DNA from: Streptomyces geranii
GTDB taxonomy: Bacteria > Actinomycetota > Actinomycetes > Streptomycetales > Streptomycetaceae
Assembly (NCBI RefSeq): GCF_002954775.1
Contig: NZ_PJME01000029.1
Location: forward strand, 60,881 to 124,880
DNA length: 64,000 nt
Reading direction: 5' to 3'
Shown: positions 1 through 8,982 of the stretch, piece after piece
Numbering within the stretch: position 1 is the stretch's first letter
Layout of the letters: each line of letters starts with the position of its first letter
Translations under genes and position numbers: made by a program
Notes under the pieces: model-generated
Database searches by the model: none
Told to the model about the DNA's origin: nothing
Seen by the model: the letters and a program-made list of their open reading frames with translations, nothing else

Positions 1-34
1 AGTCTGACGGGGCGGAACGGGCTTGAGAAACACA

Positions 35-2362
35 ATGGGGGTGGGACGCGTGGGACGTACGAGTCTGCGCACGGTGTCGAGAAGGAGACGGGCCAGGGGT
101 GGGGCGGTCTCGGCTGCGGCGGCCCTGGCCGTGGTGGCCGGGCTGCTGCAGTTCACGTCCCCGGTGGCCGTCGCGGCCGTCGCCGGGGACATGCCGACCG
201 TCACCCTGCCCGGCGCGCAGCGGACGGCGCCACGGGTGGGGTTCCTGACCGCCGCCGACGCCTCCGGGTACCTGGCCGCACCGGGCATCCCCGGGGCTCC
301 CCTCTCCCCGGCGGCGGCGTGGAGAGGGCGCGACGGCTCGACCAAGTGGATAGCGGAACGGCCGAACACGATCGCCTACAACGGCGGCCTCGGGCTGACC
401 AGGGTCCCGGCGACCCCGCAGACGAGGAACGTCTACGAGATCCGGCGCTTCGCCACCGACAAGGTGACCCGGTTCTCCCTGCCGGTCGCCGACCGGGGCA
501 CCGCCGTCTTCGCCGAGAACCGGCTGCTGGTCGCCCGCAAGGTCGGCGGCAAGTGGACGCTCCACCTGCTGGAGACACCGGCGGGCGGCGGGAAGCCGGT
601 CGAGCGGCCGGTGACCGGACTGGCGGACGACTTCAGCGGGTCGGTCACCTACGCGACGTCGGACAAGCGGGGAGCCGCGTTCGGGTACACGACGGACGAC
701 GGCAAGTACACCAGGCGCAACCTGCTCCTCGACTTCGGCACCGCCACGGCGACCTATGTGCCGAGCGACGACTTCTACGACCTCTCGTCCCCCCACCTCG
801 CCGGTGACACGGTGAGCTACCTGGGCTACAGCAGGCAGACCGCGGACACCCGCCTGTACGTCATCGACCGCGCGCGTCCGGAGGTCCCCGGCCGCCTTCT
901 CGACACTCCGCGAGGCGACCTCCTGGCCACCCGCGTGATCGGGGGCTGGGTGCTGTACCCCGGCGGCGCCAACAACGGCATCGTCGCCGTTCCGGTGACC
1001 GGCGGCCCGGCGCGGACTCTGCTGCCCGCCTCGTACCAGCAGTTCGTCGACGGCGACGACGGCAGTTTCTTCATCGAGGGCGGTACGGACGCCAAGCACT
1101 GGGCGGTCCAGCGGGTCACCCTCGGCTCGGACGGGGTCCCGGTCTTCAAGCCGGTGGGGGCGCCGCTGCCCCCGGTCTCGGTGTACGAGGCCGGTGGCGT
1201 CGCCGTCGACCAGGGGCGGGTGCTGCTCGGCACCGAGCGCAAGAACGGGTTCTACCCGTATCCCGGCACCGATCTCACCGCCTTCGCGCTCTCCCTGACG
1301 GCCGACGGTACGTTGAGCGCCGCCCCGCCGCAGAGCCTGGGCAGCCTCGGGTACACGGAGTCCAACCCCTCGTACGACGTCCACTGCTACGCCGACTGCC
1401 TGCGCTTCACCAGCAACGGGGAGGGCGGCATCCCGCACCCGGAGCAGTGGGTGACGGGCGTCGTGGCCGCGTCCGCCTCGTACCGGGTGCAGAGGGACGG
1501 GCTGGGGCTCAGCAAGCGGGTGTTCGACGGGGAGAAGACGCTGGCCGTCGATTCCTGGCCGGCCGCCGCCCTGTGGGGGAGCACCCTGTGGACCGCCCGG
1601 ACCGTCTCGGGCAGGCCGACGTTCGAGACGTACGCGCTGCCGTCCATGCGGAAGCTGGGCAGCCAGGTGCTCGCCTCCTGCCTGCCGACGGATCTGCAGG
1701 TGGTGGGCCGGTACGTCTACTGGTCCTGTGGCCCGGACAAGGCGGCGGTCGTCTACGACCAGAAGACCCGCTCGACGCAGAGCGTGCCGCGGGGTTACGC
1801 GAAGCTCGCCGACGGCTACCTGGTCTCGCAGGACAACAAGGCGGGCAAGCTGCTGATCACCTATCTGAAGGGCGCGGTCCCGGCCGCCAGGGTCGGTACG
1901 AAGGAGCTGGGTCCGCTGCCGTCCCCGCCGTTCGCTCCGGTGGACCGGCGTGGGCGGTTCTGGAACGTGGACCGGTTCGGCGGTCCGGTCGCCTACCTGA
2001 CGGCGTCCGGTGCCGTGACGGTGAAGTGGCCGCAGGTGACCGTCTCGCCGCTCGCGGCGACCGACGCCTCCGTCCCCACCTCCATCGATCCGCGCGAGGG
2101 GGGCGGTGACTTCGAGGGCGTCTGGCACCTGAACAGACCGGTCGCGACCTGGAAGCTGACCGTCACCGACTCGGCGGGCGCCGTCGTGCGGACCCTCAGC
2201 GGCGGCCGGGTCCACGGGAAGATCGCCGTGACCTGGGACGGGCGTACTGCGAACGGGGCTCTGGTCCGCGCGGGCACCTACCGGGTGACCCTGACCGCCC
2301 GTACCGCGAACGGCACACCCAGGAACGCGGTGGTCCACGACAAGCCGCTGACCGTTCGGTAG
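35..2362 (+). CDS. Secreted beta-propeller-like protein with C-terminal FlgD-type Ig domain
   Basis: This encodes about 775 residues, exported by a signal peptide: an Arg-rich n-region (SRRRRARGG), a hydrophobic stretch (AAAALAVVAGLLQF) and an Ala-rich cleavage zone near residue 50. The middle is rich in short beta-strand and glycine-turn segments typical of propeller-like TolB/WD-type proteins. I infer that fold and see no catalytic motif. The last 80 residues (WKLTVTDSAGAVVRTLSGG, then WDGRTANGALVRAGTYRVTL) match the FlgD Ig-like fold common at the C-terminus of secreted actinobacterial proteins. ATG at 35 is chosen. TTG at 23 and GTG at 50 are alternatives, and the upstream region is cut by the window edge. 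A strong hairpin follows the gene. Function unknown. Confidence 0.8.
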   Translation: MGVGRVGRTSLRTVSRRRRARGGAVSAAAALAVVAGLLQFTSPVAVAAVAGDMPTVTLPGAQRTAPRVGFLTAADASGYLAAPGIPGAPLSPAAAWRGRDGSTKWIAERPNTIAYNGGLGLTRVPATPQTRNVYEIRRFATDKVTRFSLPVADRGTAVFAENRLLVARKVGGKWTLHLLETPAGGGKPVERPVTGLADDFSGSVTYATSDKRGAAFGYTTDDGKYTRRNLLLDFGTATATYVPSDDFYDLSSPHLAGDTVSYLGYSRQTADTRLYVIDRARPEVPGRLLDTPRGDLLATRVIGGWVLYPGGANNGIVAVPVTGGPARTLLPASYQQFVDGDDGSFFIEGGTDAKHWAVQRVTLGSDGVPVFKPVGAPLPPVSVYEAGGVAVDQGRVLLGTERKNGFYPYPGTDLTAFALSLTADGTLSAAPPQSLGSLGYTESNPSYDVHCYADCLRFTSNGEGGIPHPEQWVTGVVAASASYRVQRDGLGLSKRVFDGEKTLAVDSWPAAALWGSTLWTARTVSGRPTFETYALPSMRKLGSQVLASCLPTDLQVVGRYVYWSCGPDKAAVVYDQKTRSTQSVPRGYAKLADGYLVSQDNKAGKLLITYLKGAVPAARVGTKELGPLPSPPFAPVDRRGRFWNVDRFGGPVAYLTASGAVTVKWPQVTVSPLAATDASVPTSIDPREGGGDFEGVWHLNRPVATWKLTVTDSAGAVVRTLSGGRVHGKIAVTWDGRTANGALVRAGTYRVTLTARTANGTPRNAVVHDKPLTVR

Positions 2363-2402
2363 GCGGGCCGCCTCCGCTTCCGCCTCCGCCTGCTGCTGAC
2401 TG

Positions 2403-2438
2403 CCGGGCCCGGCCGTGACTCCTCACGGCCGGGCCCGG
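2403..2438 (+). terminator. Strong hairpin terminator
   Basis: A perfect 16-bp stem (CCGGGCCCGGCCGTGA with its complement) closes a 4-nt CTCC loop 40 bp after the stop of the secreted-protein gene. Only a weak T-containing tail follows, as is usual in Streptomyces terminators. Confidence 0.8.
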
Positions 2439-2619
2439 TCGTATTCGCTCGTGTTCGTCCAGGTCGGACGGGTCGGGGACGAACACGGCAGAACCGTTCA
2501 GCCCTCCCCGACCGCGACATCCGTGTGTCGGCGGGCCTCACCGGGCCTGATAGCGTCCCGGCAACGGCCGTGTTTCCCTCCGGCCCACCAAATCCGTTTC
2601 GTCGGTGAGAGGTTGGAGC

Positions 2620-3492
2620 ATGCCGGACGATGCCGTGGCCGTGCGCGCGGCGGAAGAGGAGCGGTCCGCCTTCTCGCACCCGCCCGTCGACCCCGACGTC
2701 ACCGCCGCGTACGGCGACCACCCCGACCAGGTGATCGACTTCTACGCCCCGCAGGGTCCCGAGCCCCGCTCCGCCGACGGTTCCGTGCCGCTCGTCGTCG
2801 TGCTGCACGGGGGTGCCTGGCGGGCGCCGTACGACCGCCGGCACATCACGCCGTTCGCCGCCTTCCTGGCCCGGCGCGGGTTCGCCGTGGCCAACGTGGA
2901 GTACCGGCGGGGCGGCGACGATGCCGCCGTCGCCGGGCGCTGGCCCGACACCTTCGACGACGTCGCGGCGGCGCTGGACGCCCTGCCCGCGCTCGTACGG
3001 GCCCACCTCCCGCAGGCCGACCCGCGCCGCATGGTCGTCACCGGGCACTCGGCCGGCGGGCACCTCGCCCTCTGGGTCGCCGCCCGGCACCTGCTGCCCG
3101 CCGACGCCCCCTGGTTCACGGCCCGCCCGGCACCCCTGCGCGGTGTCGTCGCCCTCGCCCCGATCGCCGACTTCGCCGTCGCCGTGAAGCTGGACGTCTG
3201 CTCCGACGCCGCCCGTCAACTCCTCGGCGGAGACGGCCACTTCGTCGAGCGCCAGCCCTACGCCGACCCGGCGCTGCTGCTTCCCACCGGCATCGCGACC
3301 ACCCTCGTACAGGGGCGGGCCGATCTCGACGTACCGCAGCTCGTGGCCGAGTCGTACGCCGACGCGGCGGCGAAGGCCGGTGAGGTGGTCGGGCTGACGC
3401 TCCTGGAGGACGTCGGGCACTTCCCGCTGATCGACCCGGTGGCCGACGCGTGCGCGGTGGTCGCGGAGGAGATCGCCCAGCTCGCGTGGTGA
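2620..3492 (+). CDS. Alpha/beta hydrolase (esterase / kynurenine-formamidase-like)
   Basis: This is a 290-residue cytoplasmic hydrolase of the BD-FAE / kynurenine-formamidase-like group. It has the oxyanion motif HGGAW near residue 61, the nucleophile elbow GHSAGGHLALW near residue 147, an acidic residue in QGRADLDVP, and the catalytic His in DVGHFPLID. The full Ser-Asp-His triad is therefore present. The ATG at 2620 has GAGAGG 7-8 nt upstream and is preferred over the GTG at 2605. No kynurenine-pathway genes are nearby, so the substrate is unknown. It is probably a single-gene unit. Confidence 0.85.
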   Translation: MPDDAVAVRAAEEERSAFSHPPVDPDVTAAYGDHPDQVIDFYAPQGPEPRSADGSVPLVVVLHGGAWRAPYDRRHITPFAAFLARRGFAVANVEYRRGGDDAAVAGRWPDTFDDVAAALDALPALVRAHLPQADPRRMVVTGHSAGGHLALWVAARHLLPADAPWFTARPAPLRGVVALAPIADFAVAVKLDVCSDAARQLLGGDGHFVERQPYADPALLLPTGIATTLVQGRADLDVPQLVAESYADAAAKAGEVVGLTLLEDVGHFPLIDPVADACAVVAEEIAQLAW

Positions 3493-3627
3493 GCCTGGTG
3501 CGCGGGGGATACGTGCTGGTCGTACCCCTACCGGACTCGTAGTCGTCGCGTAGTACCTGAGAGGGATGCCCGAGAACCCACCTCACTGCTGACGACCGCC
3601 GCCCGCCCGCCGCCTACCGTGCTGTAT

Positions 3628-5034
3628 GTGACTGAGACGACCCACACGCAGACGAATCCCAGGCCGAGGCGGGGAGACGACGCTTTGTTCAACAGCCCCG
3701 AGTTCCGGCTGGCCATGGACGCGCTGGCGGGACTGCGCGCGGACCTGTTCCACGACGCCTTCGCCTACCGGGAGCTGCCCCCGCGGGACCGGCCCGGCCG
3801 GATCGCCCGGGTGCTGCCGAAGCGGCTGCGCCCGTACGCGGTCTGGGAGCGGCACGCCCTGGTGGGCGCGGCCGGGATGCTGGCCGTGCTCGTCACCTTC
3901 GCGAGCAGCGGAGGGGGACTGATCGAACCACTGCTGATCAGCGTCTTCACGCTGGGGCCGATCCTGCTGACGCTGGTCCGGCCGGTCGGGGCCTTCTGGT
4001 TCTCCCTGGTCTCGATCCCGGTCGTCTCCGTGCTCGGCCAGAACTGGGGCGGTGACTACGGGAGCGGTAACTACCCCTTCCAGCCCCCGAGTTTCCTCGC
4101 CCACCTGGTGGTGCTGACGGTCGTCGCCGCCCGGACCCGGCCGCGTACGGCGGCCTGGATGTGGGCGCTGACGGCGGTGTACGCCATGGGCGCCGAGAGC
4201 CTCTTCGGCAACCGTTACTTCAACAGCAACGCCGTGCCCTTCCTCTTCCTCGCCGCGCTGTCGCTGCTCGCCGTGAGCCTGCTGCTGGTGCGCCGGGCCG
4301 CCGAGCAGGAGGTGACCGCGCAGCTGACGGTGACCGCGCACGAGCGGTCCAAGCGCACCCTGCTGGAGGAGCGCACGACCATCGCCCGCGAGCTGCACGA
4401 CGTCGTCGCGCACCACATGTCGGTGGTCGCCATCCAGGCGGAGGCGGCGCCCTACCGGGTGGAGAACCCGCCCGAGGAACTGACCAAGGCCTTCGCGACG
4501 ATCCGCGAGAACGCGGTGGCCGCGCTCACCGAACTCCGCCGGGTCCTGGGCGTCGTACGGGCGGAGGACTACGAGGCCCCCGACGCCCCGCAGCCGACCC
4601 TGGCCGACCTCGACGCGCTGCTCGCCAACGTGCGGGAAGCGGGGTTGAGTGTGGAGAAGGTGGTGACCGGTGCGGTACGTGAACTCCCGCAGGGCGTCGA
4701 GCTGTCGGCGTACCGGATCGTGCAGGAGGCGCTGAGCAACACGCTGCGGCACGCGCCGGGGGCGGGTGCGAGAGTCGAGATCGGTTATGTGCTGGGCGGG
4801 TTGGGGCTGCGGATCGTCAACGGGTCGGTGCCCGAGGTGTCGTTCGTGAAGCAGACGCCTACGGAAGGCGCGGGGCACGGGCTCACCGGGATGCGGGAAC
4901 GCGTCTCCATGCTGGGCGGCGAGATGACCACGGCCCCGACGGCCGACGGCGGTTACGAGGTCACCGTCTTCCTCCCGGTGGCCACCGTCACGGACGCCGA
5001 CGCGGACACGGGCGCGGGCGGGGAGGGGGCATGA
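3628..5034 (+). CDS. Sensor histidine kinase, NarL/DesK type
   Basis: This is a membrane histidine kinase of 468 residues. About five transmembrane segments lie between residues 75 and 235. A HisKA_3 dimerisation domain follows, with the phospho-acceptor His near residue 257 in ARELHDVVAHHMS. The HATPase domain has its N-box in EALSNTLRHAPG and its G-box in GHGLTGMRERV. GTG at 3628 is chosen; an in-frame GTG at 3619 is possible. The stop overlaps the start of the response-regulator gene by 4 bp (ATGA), so the two are translationally coupled. The sensed signal cannot be read from the sequence. Confidence 0.93.
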   Translation: MTETTHTQTNPRPRRGDDALFNSPEFRLAMDALAGLRADLFHDAFAYRELPPRDRPGRIARVLPKRLRPYAVWERHALVGAAGMLAVLVTFASSGGGLIEPLLISVFTLGPILLTLVRPVGAFWFSLVSIPVVSVLGQNWGGDYGSGNYPFQPPSFLAHLVVLTVVAARTRPRTAAWMWALTAVYAMGAESLFGNRYFNSNAVPFLFLAALSLLAVSLLLVRRAAEQEVTAQLTVTAHERSKRTLLEERTTIARELHDVVAHHMSVVAIQAEAAPYRVENPPEELTKAFATIRENAVAALTELRRVLGVVRAEDYEAPDAPQPTLADLDALLANVREAGLSVEKVVTGAVRELPQGVELSAYRIVQEALSNTLRHAPGAGARVEIGYVLGGLGLRIVNGSVPEVSFVKQTPTEGAGHGLTGMRERVSMLGGEMTTAPTADGGYEVTVFLPVATVTDADADTGAGGEGA

Positions 5035-5705
5035 GCGCCCGGACGATCCGCGTACTGATCGTGGACGACCAGATGATGGTCCGCGAGGGCTTCTCCGTGC
5101 TGCTGAACGCGATGCCCGACATCGAGGTCGTCGGCGAGGCGGTGAACGGCCGCGAGGCGGTCGAGCGGGTGCGTGAACTCACCCCGGACGTCGTCCTGAT
5201 GGACATCCGGATGCCCGAACTGAACGGCATCGAGGCGACCCGCGAGATCGTCGCGGCGGACGGCACGGCGAAGGTCCTGGTGCTGACGACCTTCGACCTC
5301 GACGAGTACGTGTACCAGGCGCTGCGGGCGGGCGCCTCGGGCTTCCTGCTCAAGGACGCGTCGGCACGCCAACTCGCCGACGGGGTACGGGTGGTGGCGG
5401 CCGGCGAGGCCCTGCTGGCGCCCTCTGTCACCCGGCGCCTGATCACCGAGTTCTCGAAGCTCTCCGAGGTACCGCGGCCGATGGCGGGCGCGCAGTCGGC
5501 GTACGGCGAACTGACCGACCGCGAGACCGAGGTGCTGGTGCTGATCGCGCAGGGGCTGTCGAACGTGGAGATCGCCGGGCAGTTGGTGGTCGCCGAGTCG
5601 ACGATCAAGACGCACGTCAGCCGCATCCTGGTGAAACTCGGGCTGCGGGACCGTACGCAGGCGGCGGTGTTCGCGTACGAGGCCCGGCTGGTCACTCCGG
5701 GATGA
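5031..5705 (+). CDS. Response regulator, NarL/LuxR family
   Basis: This 224-residue response regulator has a receiver domain with the acidic pocket D12-D13, phospho-acceptor D58 (VVLMDIRMPELNG) and the conserved Lys in GFLLKDAS. A C-terminal LuxR-type helix-turn-helix follows (LTDRETEVLVLIAQGLSN, then ESTIKTHVSRILVKLGLRDR). It is coupled by a 4-bp overlap to the upstream histidine kinase and is its evident partner. Its targets are not identifiable here. The stop codon lies inside a short 8-bp tandem repeat. Confidence 0.95.
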   Translation: MSARTIRVLIVDDQMMVREGFSVLLNAMPDIEVVGEAVNGREAVERVRELTPDVVLMDIRMPELNGIEATREIVAADGTAKVLVLTTFDLDEYVYQALRAGASGFLLKDASARQLADGVRVVAAGEALLAPSVTRRLITEFSKLSEVPRPMAGAQSAYGELTDRETEVLVLIAQGLSNVEIAGQLVVAESTIKTHVSRILVKLGLRDRTQAAVFAYEARLVTPG

Positions 5706-5721
5706 CGGGATGACGGGATGA
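5698..5721 (+). repeat. 8-bp tandem repeat (CGGGATGA x3)
   Basis: There are three perfect copies of CGGGATGA. The first contains the TGA stop of the response regulator, and each further copy supplies another TGA. It is a minor slippage-type microsatellite. Confidence 0.7.
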
Positions 5722-5747
5722 GGTGACCATGCGGCTACGGTGACCGC

Positions 5748-6203
5748 ATGGAGCAGCGCATCACCCTGATCACGCTGGGCGTCGCCGATCTGGCCCGGGC
5801 CAGGGCCTTCTACGAGGCGCTGGGCTGGCGGGGGCAGGAGGTCGAGGACACCGTCTTCTTCCAGGCGGGCGGGCTGGGGTTCGTCCTGTGGGGCCGGGAC
5901 GAGCTGGCCGTGGACTGCGGTCTGGAGCCACCGGGACCGGCGGCGGAGCCCGGCCGGTTCGGCGGGATCGCCCTCGCCCACAACGTCCGCTCCGACGCGG
6001 AGGCCGACGCACTTCTCGCGGCGGCGGAAGAGGCCGGCGGGACCGTCACCAGGCCGGCGGCCGTCAACTCGATCGGCTTCTACTCCGGGGCCTTCGTCGA
6101 CCCGGACGGCCACCCGTGGGAGGTCGCGCACAACCCGGGGTTCGCGCTCGCGGCGGACGGGTCGGTGACGATCCCCGACTTCGGCACCGGTCAACTCCCT
6201 TAG
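5748..6203 (+). CDS. VOC-superfamily (glyoxalase/bleomycin-resistance-fold) protein
   Basis: This 151-residue single-domain VOC protein opens with the family signature ITLITLGVADLARARAFYEALGW and ends with the paired strand YSGAFVDPDGHPWEVAHNPG. The DPDGHPWE segment usually supplies a metal-ligand Glu. Family members are metal-dependent dioxygenases, isomerases or ligand binders, and this subgroup is not assigned to a substrate. The ATG at 5748 has no obvious strong ribosome site. The gene converges on the FemX-like gene with 19 bp between stops. Confidence 0.85.
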   Translation: MEQRITLITLGVADLARARAFYEALGWRGQEVEDTVFFQAGGLGFVLWGRDELAVDCGLEPPGPAAEPGRFGGIALAHNVRSDAEADALLAAAEEAGGTVTRPAAVNSIGFYSGAFVDPDGHPWEVAHNPGFALAADGSVTIPDFGTGQLP

Positions 6204-6222
6204 CGGCGAACGAGACAGACAC

Positions 6223-7350
6223 CTAGCGGCGTCCGAGATAGACACCCAGCGCCCGCTGCAGCATCCTCCCCTGGCTGCCCACCGGCAGTTCCCACTCCCC
6301 GAGGTACTCCACGGCCCGGCCGCCGGCGCCCGTCTTGAAGTGGAGGCGGCCGAGGAGGCGGTCGTCGGTGAGGGCGGGGGTGATGGAGCGCAGGTCGTAG
6401 GTCTCGGCGCCGGCCGCCTGCGCGTCGCACAGCATCCGCCACAACAGGGCGCTGCTGGGCCGCAGTTGGCGTCCCCGGGAGCCGGAGGCGGCGTACGAGT
6501 GCCAGACCCGGGTGCCGACGTTGATCATGAGGGCTCCGGAGAGGACCTCGCTCTCGTACTCGGCGACGTACAGGCGCAGCCGGTCCTCGTCCTCGGCGTT
6601 GAGGGCCTGCCACATCCGCCGGAAGTAGTCGAGCGGGCGGGCCTTGAAGCCGTCGTGGGCGGCGGTCGCGGTGTACAGGCGGTGGAACTCGGGCAGGTCG
6701 TCGTCCGAGACCCAGGAGACCTGGACGCCCGCCGACTCGGCCGTACGCAGGGCCTGTTCCCAGTGCGGGGCGAGGGCCCCGCGCAGGTCGTCGACCGAGC
6801 GTCCGGCGAGCGGGATGTGGCAGCCGTAGCGCGGCTGCCCGAGGCCGAAGCCGTTGCCGTCGCCCTCCGCGCACGGCCGCCACCCGAGCCGCCGCAGCCG
6901 CTCGGCGGCGTCGAGGGCGTACCCGTCGATCCCGGCCGGTGGCAGCTCGCGCAGATGCCGTACGGCGGGGTCGGCGAGGCCCGCCGCCACGGTGGCCGGG
7001 TCCCAGTGCCGTACGACGAGGGGCGGCCCGATCCGGACCGAGAAAGCCCCGATGCGCTCCAGATGGGCGACGAGCGGGTCGAGCCAGCGCTCCAGCCGAG
7101 GGGCCCGCCAGTCGATCGCGGGCCCGTCGGGGACGTACGCGAGATAGCGCCGCGTGCCGGGCAGCGGCCGGTAGAGCACGAGCGCCGCCGCGACCAGTCC
7201 CCCGTCCTCGAACCAGCCGACGCTCTCCGGCAGCCAGTCGGGCTTCACGGCGCCCCACTCGGGGATCTGGAGATGGCTGGCGTCGGGGGCGAGCCGCAGG
7301 TGGGCCAGATGCTCCTCGCGCGTGATCTCCCGCACGTGCAGGCTGGTCAT
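6223..7350 (-). CDS. FemX/FemAB-like peptidyltransferase (GNAT fold)
   Basis: This 375-residue protein resembles the lipid II:glycine glycyltransferase (FemABX) family. These enzymes use aminoacyl-tRNA to add the first bridge residue to the peptidoglycan stem peptide. Features seen are HLQIPEWGAVKPDW near residue 27, a long helical linker, and a C-terminal acyltransferase lobe including HSYAASGSRGRQLRPSSALL and TYDLRSITP. Streptomyces has Gly bridges, so a cell-wall role fits, although actinobacterial paralogues may have other substrates. The start at 7350 is supported by AGGAG 11 nt upstream; an in-frame ATG at 7410 lacks this. It is divergent from the P450 gene. Confidence 0.8.
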   Translation of the reverse strand: MTSLHVREITREEHLAHLRLAPDASHLQIPEWGAVKPDWLPESVGWFEDGGLVAAALVLYRPLPGTRRYLAYVPDGPAIDWRAPRLERWLDPLVAHLERIGAFSVRIGPPLVVRHWDPATVAAGLADPAVRHLRELPPAGIDGYALDAAERLRRLGWRPCAEGDGNGFGLGQPRYGCHIPLAGRSVDDLRGALAPHWEQALRTAESAGVQVSWVSDDDLPEFHRLYTATAAHDGFKARPLDYFRRMWQALNAEDEDRLRLYVAEYESEVLSGALMINVGTRVWHSYAASGSRGRQLRPSSALLWRMLCDAQAAGAETYDLRSITPALTDDRLLGRLHFKTGAGGRAVEYLGEWELPVGSQGRMLQRALGVYLGRR

Positions 7351-7491
7351 GGGTGGGGTACTCCTGTTCGGGGGCGGCCACCGTAAGCCGGGGATCACCC
7401 GGTGGGTCAAGGGTTCAGGGGAGAAGGTTCACCGACGGGAACCCGAACACCTCGCTGGTCAGGTGGGGGCGGCTCGGGCTAGCGTCCGGTC

Positions 7492-8721
7492 ATGGCAGCT
7501 GCATCCGACCTCGCTCCCGACCCCGTCTTCGACCCGTGGGACCCGGCGTTCCTCGCGGACCCGTATCCCGCGTACGCGCGACTGCGGTCCCTCGGCAGGG
7601 TCGTGCGCTACGAGCCCACGAACCAGTGGCTGGTCCCGCACCACGCCGACGTCTCGGCGCTCCTGCGCGACCGCCGCCTCGGCCGCACCTACCAACACCG
7701 CTTCACCCACGAGGACTTCGGCCGCACGGCACCCCCGCCGGAACACGAGCCGTTCCATACGTTGAACGACCACGGCATGCTCGACCTGGAACCGCCGGAC
7801 CACACCCGTATCCGCCGTCTGGTGTCGAAGGCGTTCACGCCGCGGACGGTGGAGGGCCTGAAGCCGTACGTGGAGCGGCTGGCGGCGGACCTGGTGGCCG
7901 ACCTGGTGAAGGCGGGCGGCGGCGACCTCCTGACGGACGTGGCCGAGCCGCTCCCGGTCGCGGTGATCGCGGAGATGCTGGGCATCCCGGAGGCCGACAG
8001 GGCCCCGCTGCGCCCCTGGTCGGCGGACATCTGCGGCATGTACGAGCTGAGCCCGTCCGAGGAGACGGCGGCGCGGGCGGTACGGGCGTCGGAGGAGTTC
8101 ACGGAGTACCTGCGCCACCTGATCGCGGCCCGCCGCGCCGAACCCGGCGACGACCTGATCTCGGGCCTGATCGCCGCGCACGACGAGGGCGACCGGCTGA
8201 CGGAACAGGAAATGATCTCGACCTGCGTCCTGCTCCTGAACGCGGGCCACGAGGCCACGGTCAACGCGACGGTGAACGGCTGGTGGGCCCTGTTCCGCAA
8301 CCCCGCCGAGCTGGAGCGGCTGCGCGCGGACCACTCCCTGATCCCCTCCGCCGTGGAGGAGCTGATGCGCTACGACACCCCGCTCCAGCTCTTCGAACGC
8401 TGGGTGCTGGACGACATCGAGATCGACGGGACGACGATCTCGAGGGGCAGCGAGGTGGCCCTCCTCTTCGGCGCGGCCAACCACGACCCGGCGGTCTTCA
8501 CCGACCCGGCCCGCCTCGACCTGACCCGCACGGACAACCCGCACATCTCCTTCAGCGCGGGCATCCACTACTGCATCGGCGCACCCCTGGCCCGGCTCGA
8601 ACTGGCGGCGTCGATGGGGGCGTTGCTGCGGGGGGCGCCGACGCTGGGGTTGGTGGCGGAGCCGGTGCGCAAGCCGAACTTCGTGATCAGGGGGCTGGAG
8701 GGGCTGCGCGTCGAGACCTGA
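7492..8721 (+). CDS. Cytochrome P450 (CYP107-like)
   Basis: This is a complete 409-residue bacterial class I P450. It has the I-helix oxygen-binding region NAGHEATVNAT, the K-helix ExxR in EELMRYD, and the haem-ligand loop FSAGIHYCIGAPLARLE with the axial Cys. Length and motifs match soluble Streptomyces P450s of the CYP107/105 type. No ferredoxin or reductase gene is adjacent, so redox partners must come from elsewhere. The substrate is unknown and no biosynthetic cluster surrounds it. The 3' end overlaps the convergent small membrane-protein gene by 35 bp. Confidence 0.93.
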   Translation: MAAASDLAPDPVFDPWDPAFLADPYPAYARLRSLGRVVRYEPTNQWLVPHHADVSALLRDRRLGRTYQHRFTHEDFGRTAPPPEHEPFHTLNDHGMLDLEPPDHTRIRRLVSKAFTPRTVEGLKPYVERLAADLVADLVKAGGGDLLTDVAEPLPVAVIAEMLGIPEADRAPLRPWSADICGMYELSPSEETAARAVRASEEFTEYLRHLIAARRAEPGDDLISGLIAAHDEGDRLTEQEMISTCVLLLNAGHEATVNATVNGWWALFRNPAELERLRADHSLIPSAVEELMRYDTPLQLFERWVLDDIEIDGTTISRGSEVALLFGAANHDPAVFTDPARLDLTRTDNPHISFSAGIHYCIGAPLARLELAASMGALLRGAPTLGLVAEPVRKPNFVIRGLEGLRVET

Positions 8722-8941
8722 GTCGGGTGGTGAAGCCCCGTCCGACGGCCCAGACGGCCAGGCCGGTGGCGGTCCCGGCGAGGGTCAGCAACGGCAGCTC
8801 GGCGTAGAAGACACTCCAGTCGGGGCCCTGCTCGAAGCGGCGGACCCGGCCTTGGGCCCTGGCGGCCCACACCGCCAGTCCGGCGCTCACCCCGAGGGCG
8901 ACGGTCAGACATCCTGCGGCGGCCTGTGCGCGTTGTCCCAT
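8687..8941 (-). CDS. Small two-helix membrane protein
   Basis: This 84-residue protein has two predicted membrane helices (LTVALGVSAGLAVWAA and LPLLTLAGTATGLAVWAVG). A charged loop (ARAQGRVRRFEQGPDWS) separates them and a basic tail follows. The ATG at 8941 lies 41 bp downstream of the methyltransferase stop, so the two are probably co-transcribed. The end overlaps the P450 3' end by 35 bp on the opposite strand. The family is not recognised. Codon use and the clear hydrophobic pattern support real coding. Confidence 0.6.
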   Translation of the reverse strand: MGQRAQAAAGCLTVALGVSAGLAVWAARAQGRVRRFEQGPDWSVFYAELPLLTLAGTATGLAVWAVGRGFTTRLRSRRAAPPAP

Positions 8942-8982
8942 GACTTCGAGGGACGCGGTCGGGCGGTCGGAGGTTCCGGGGT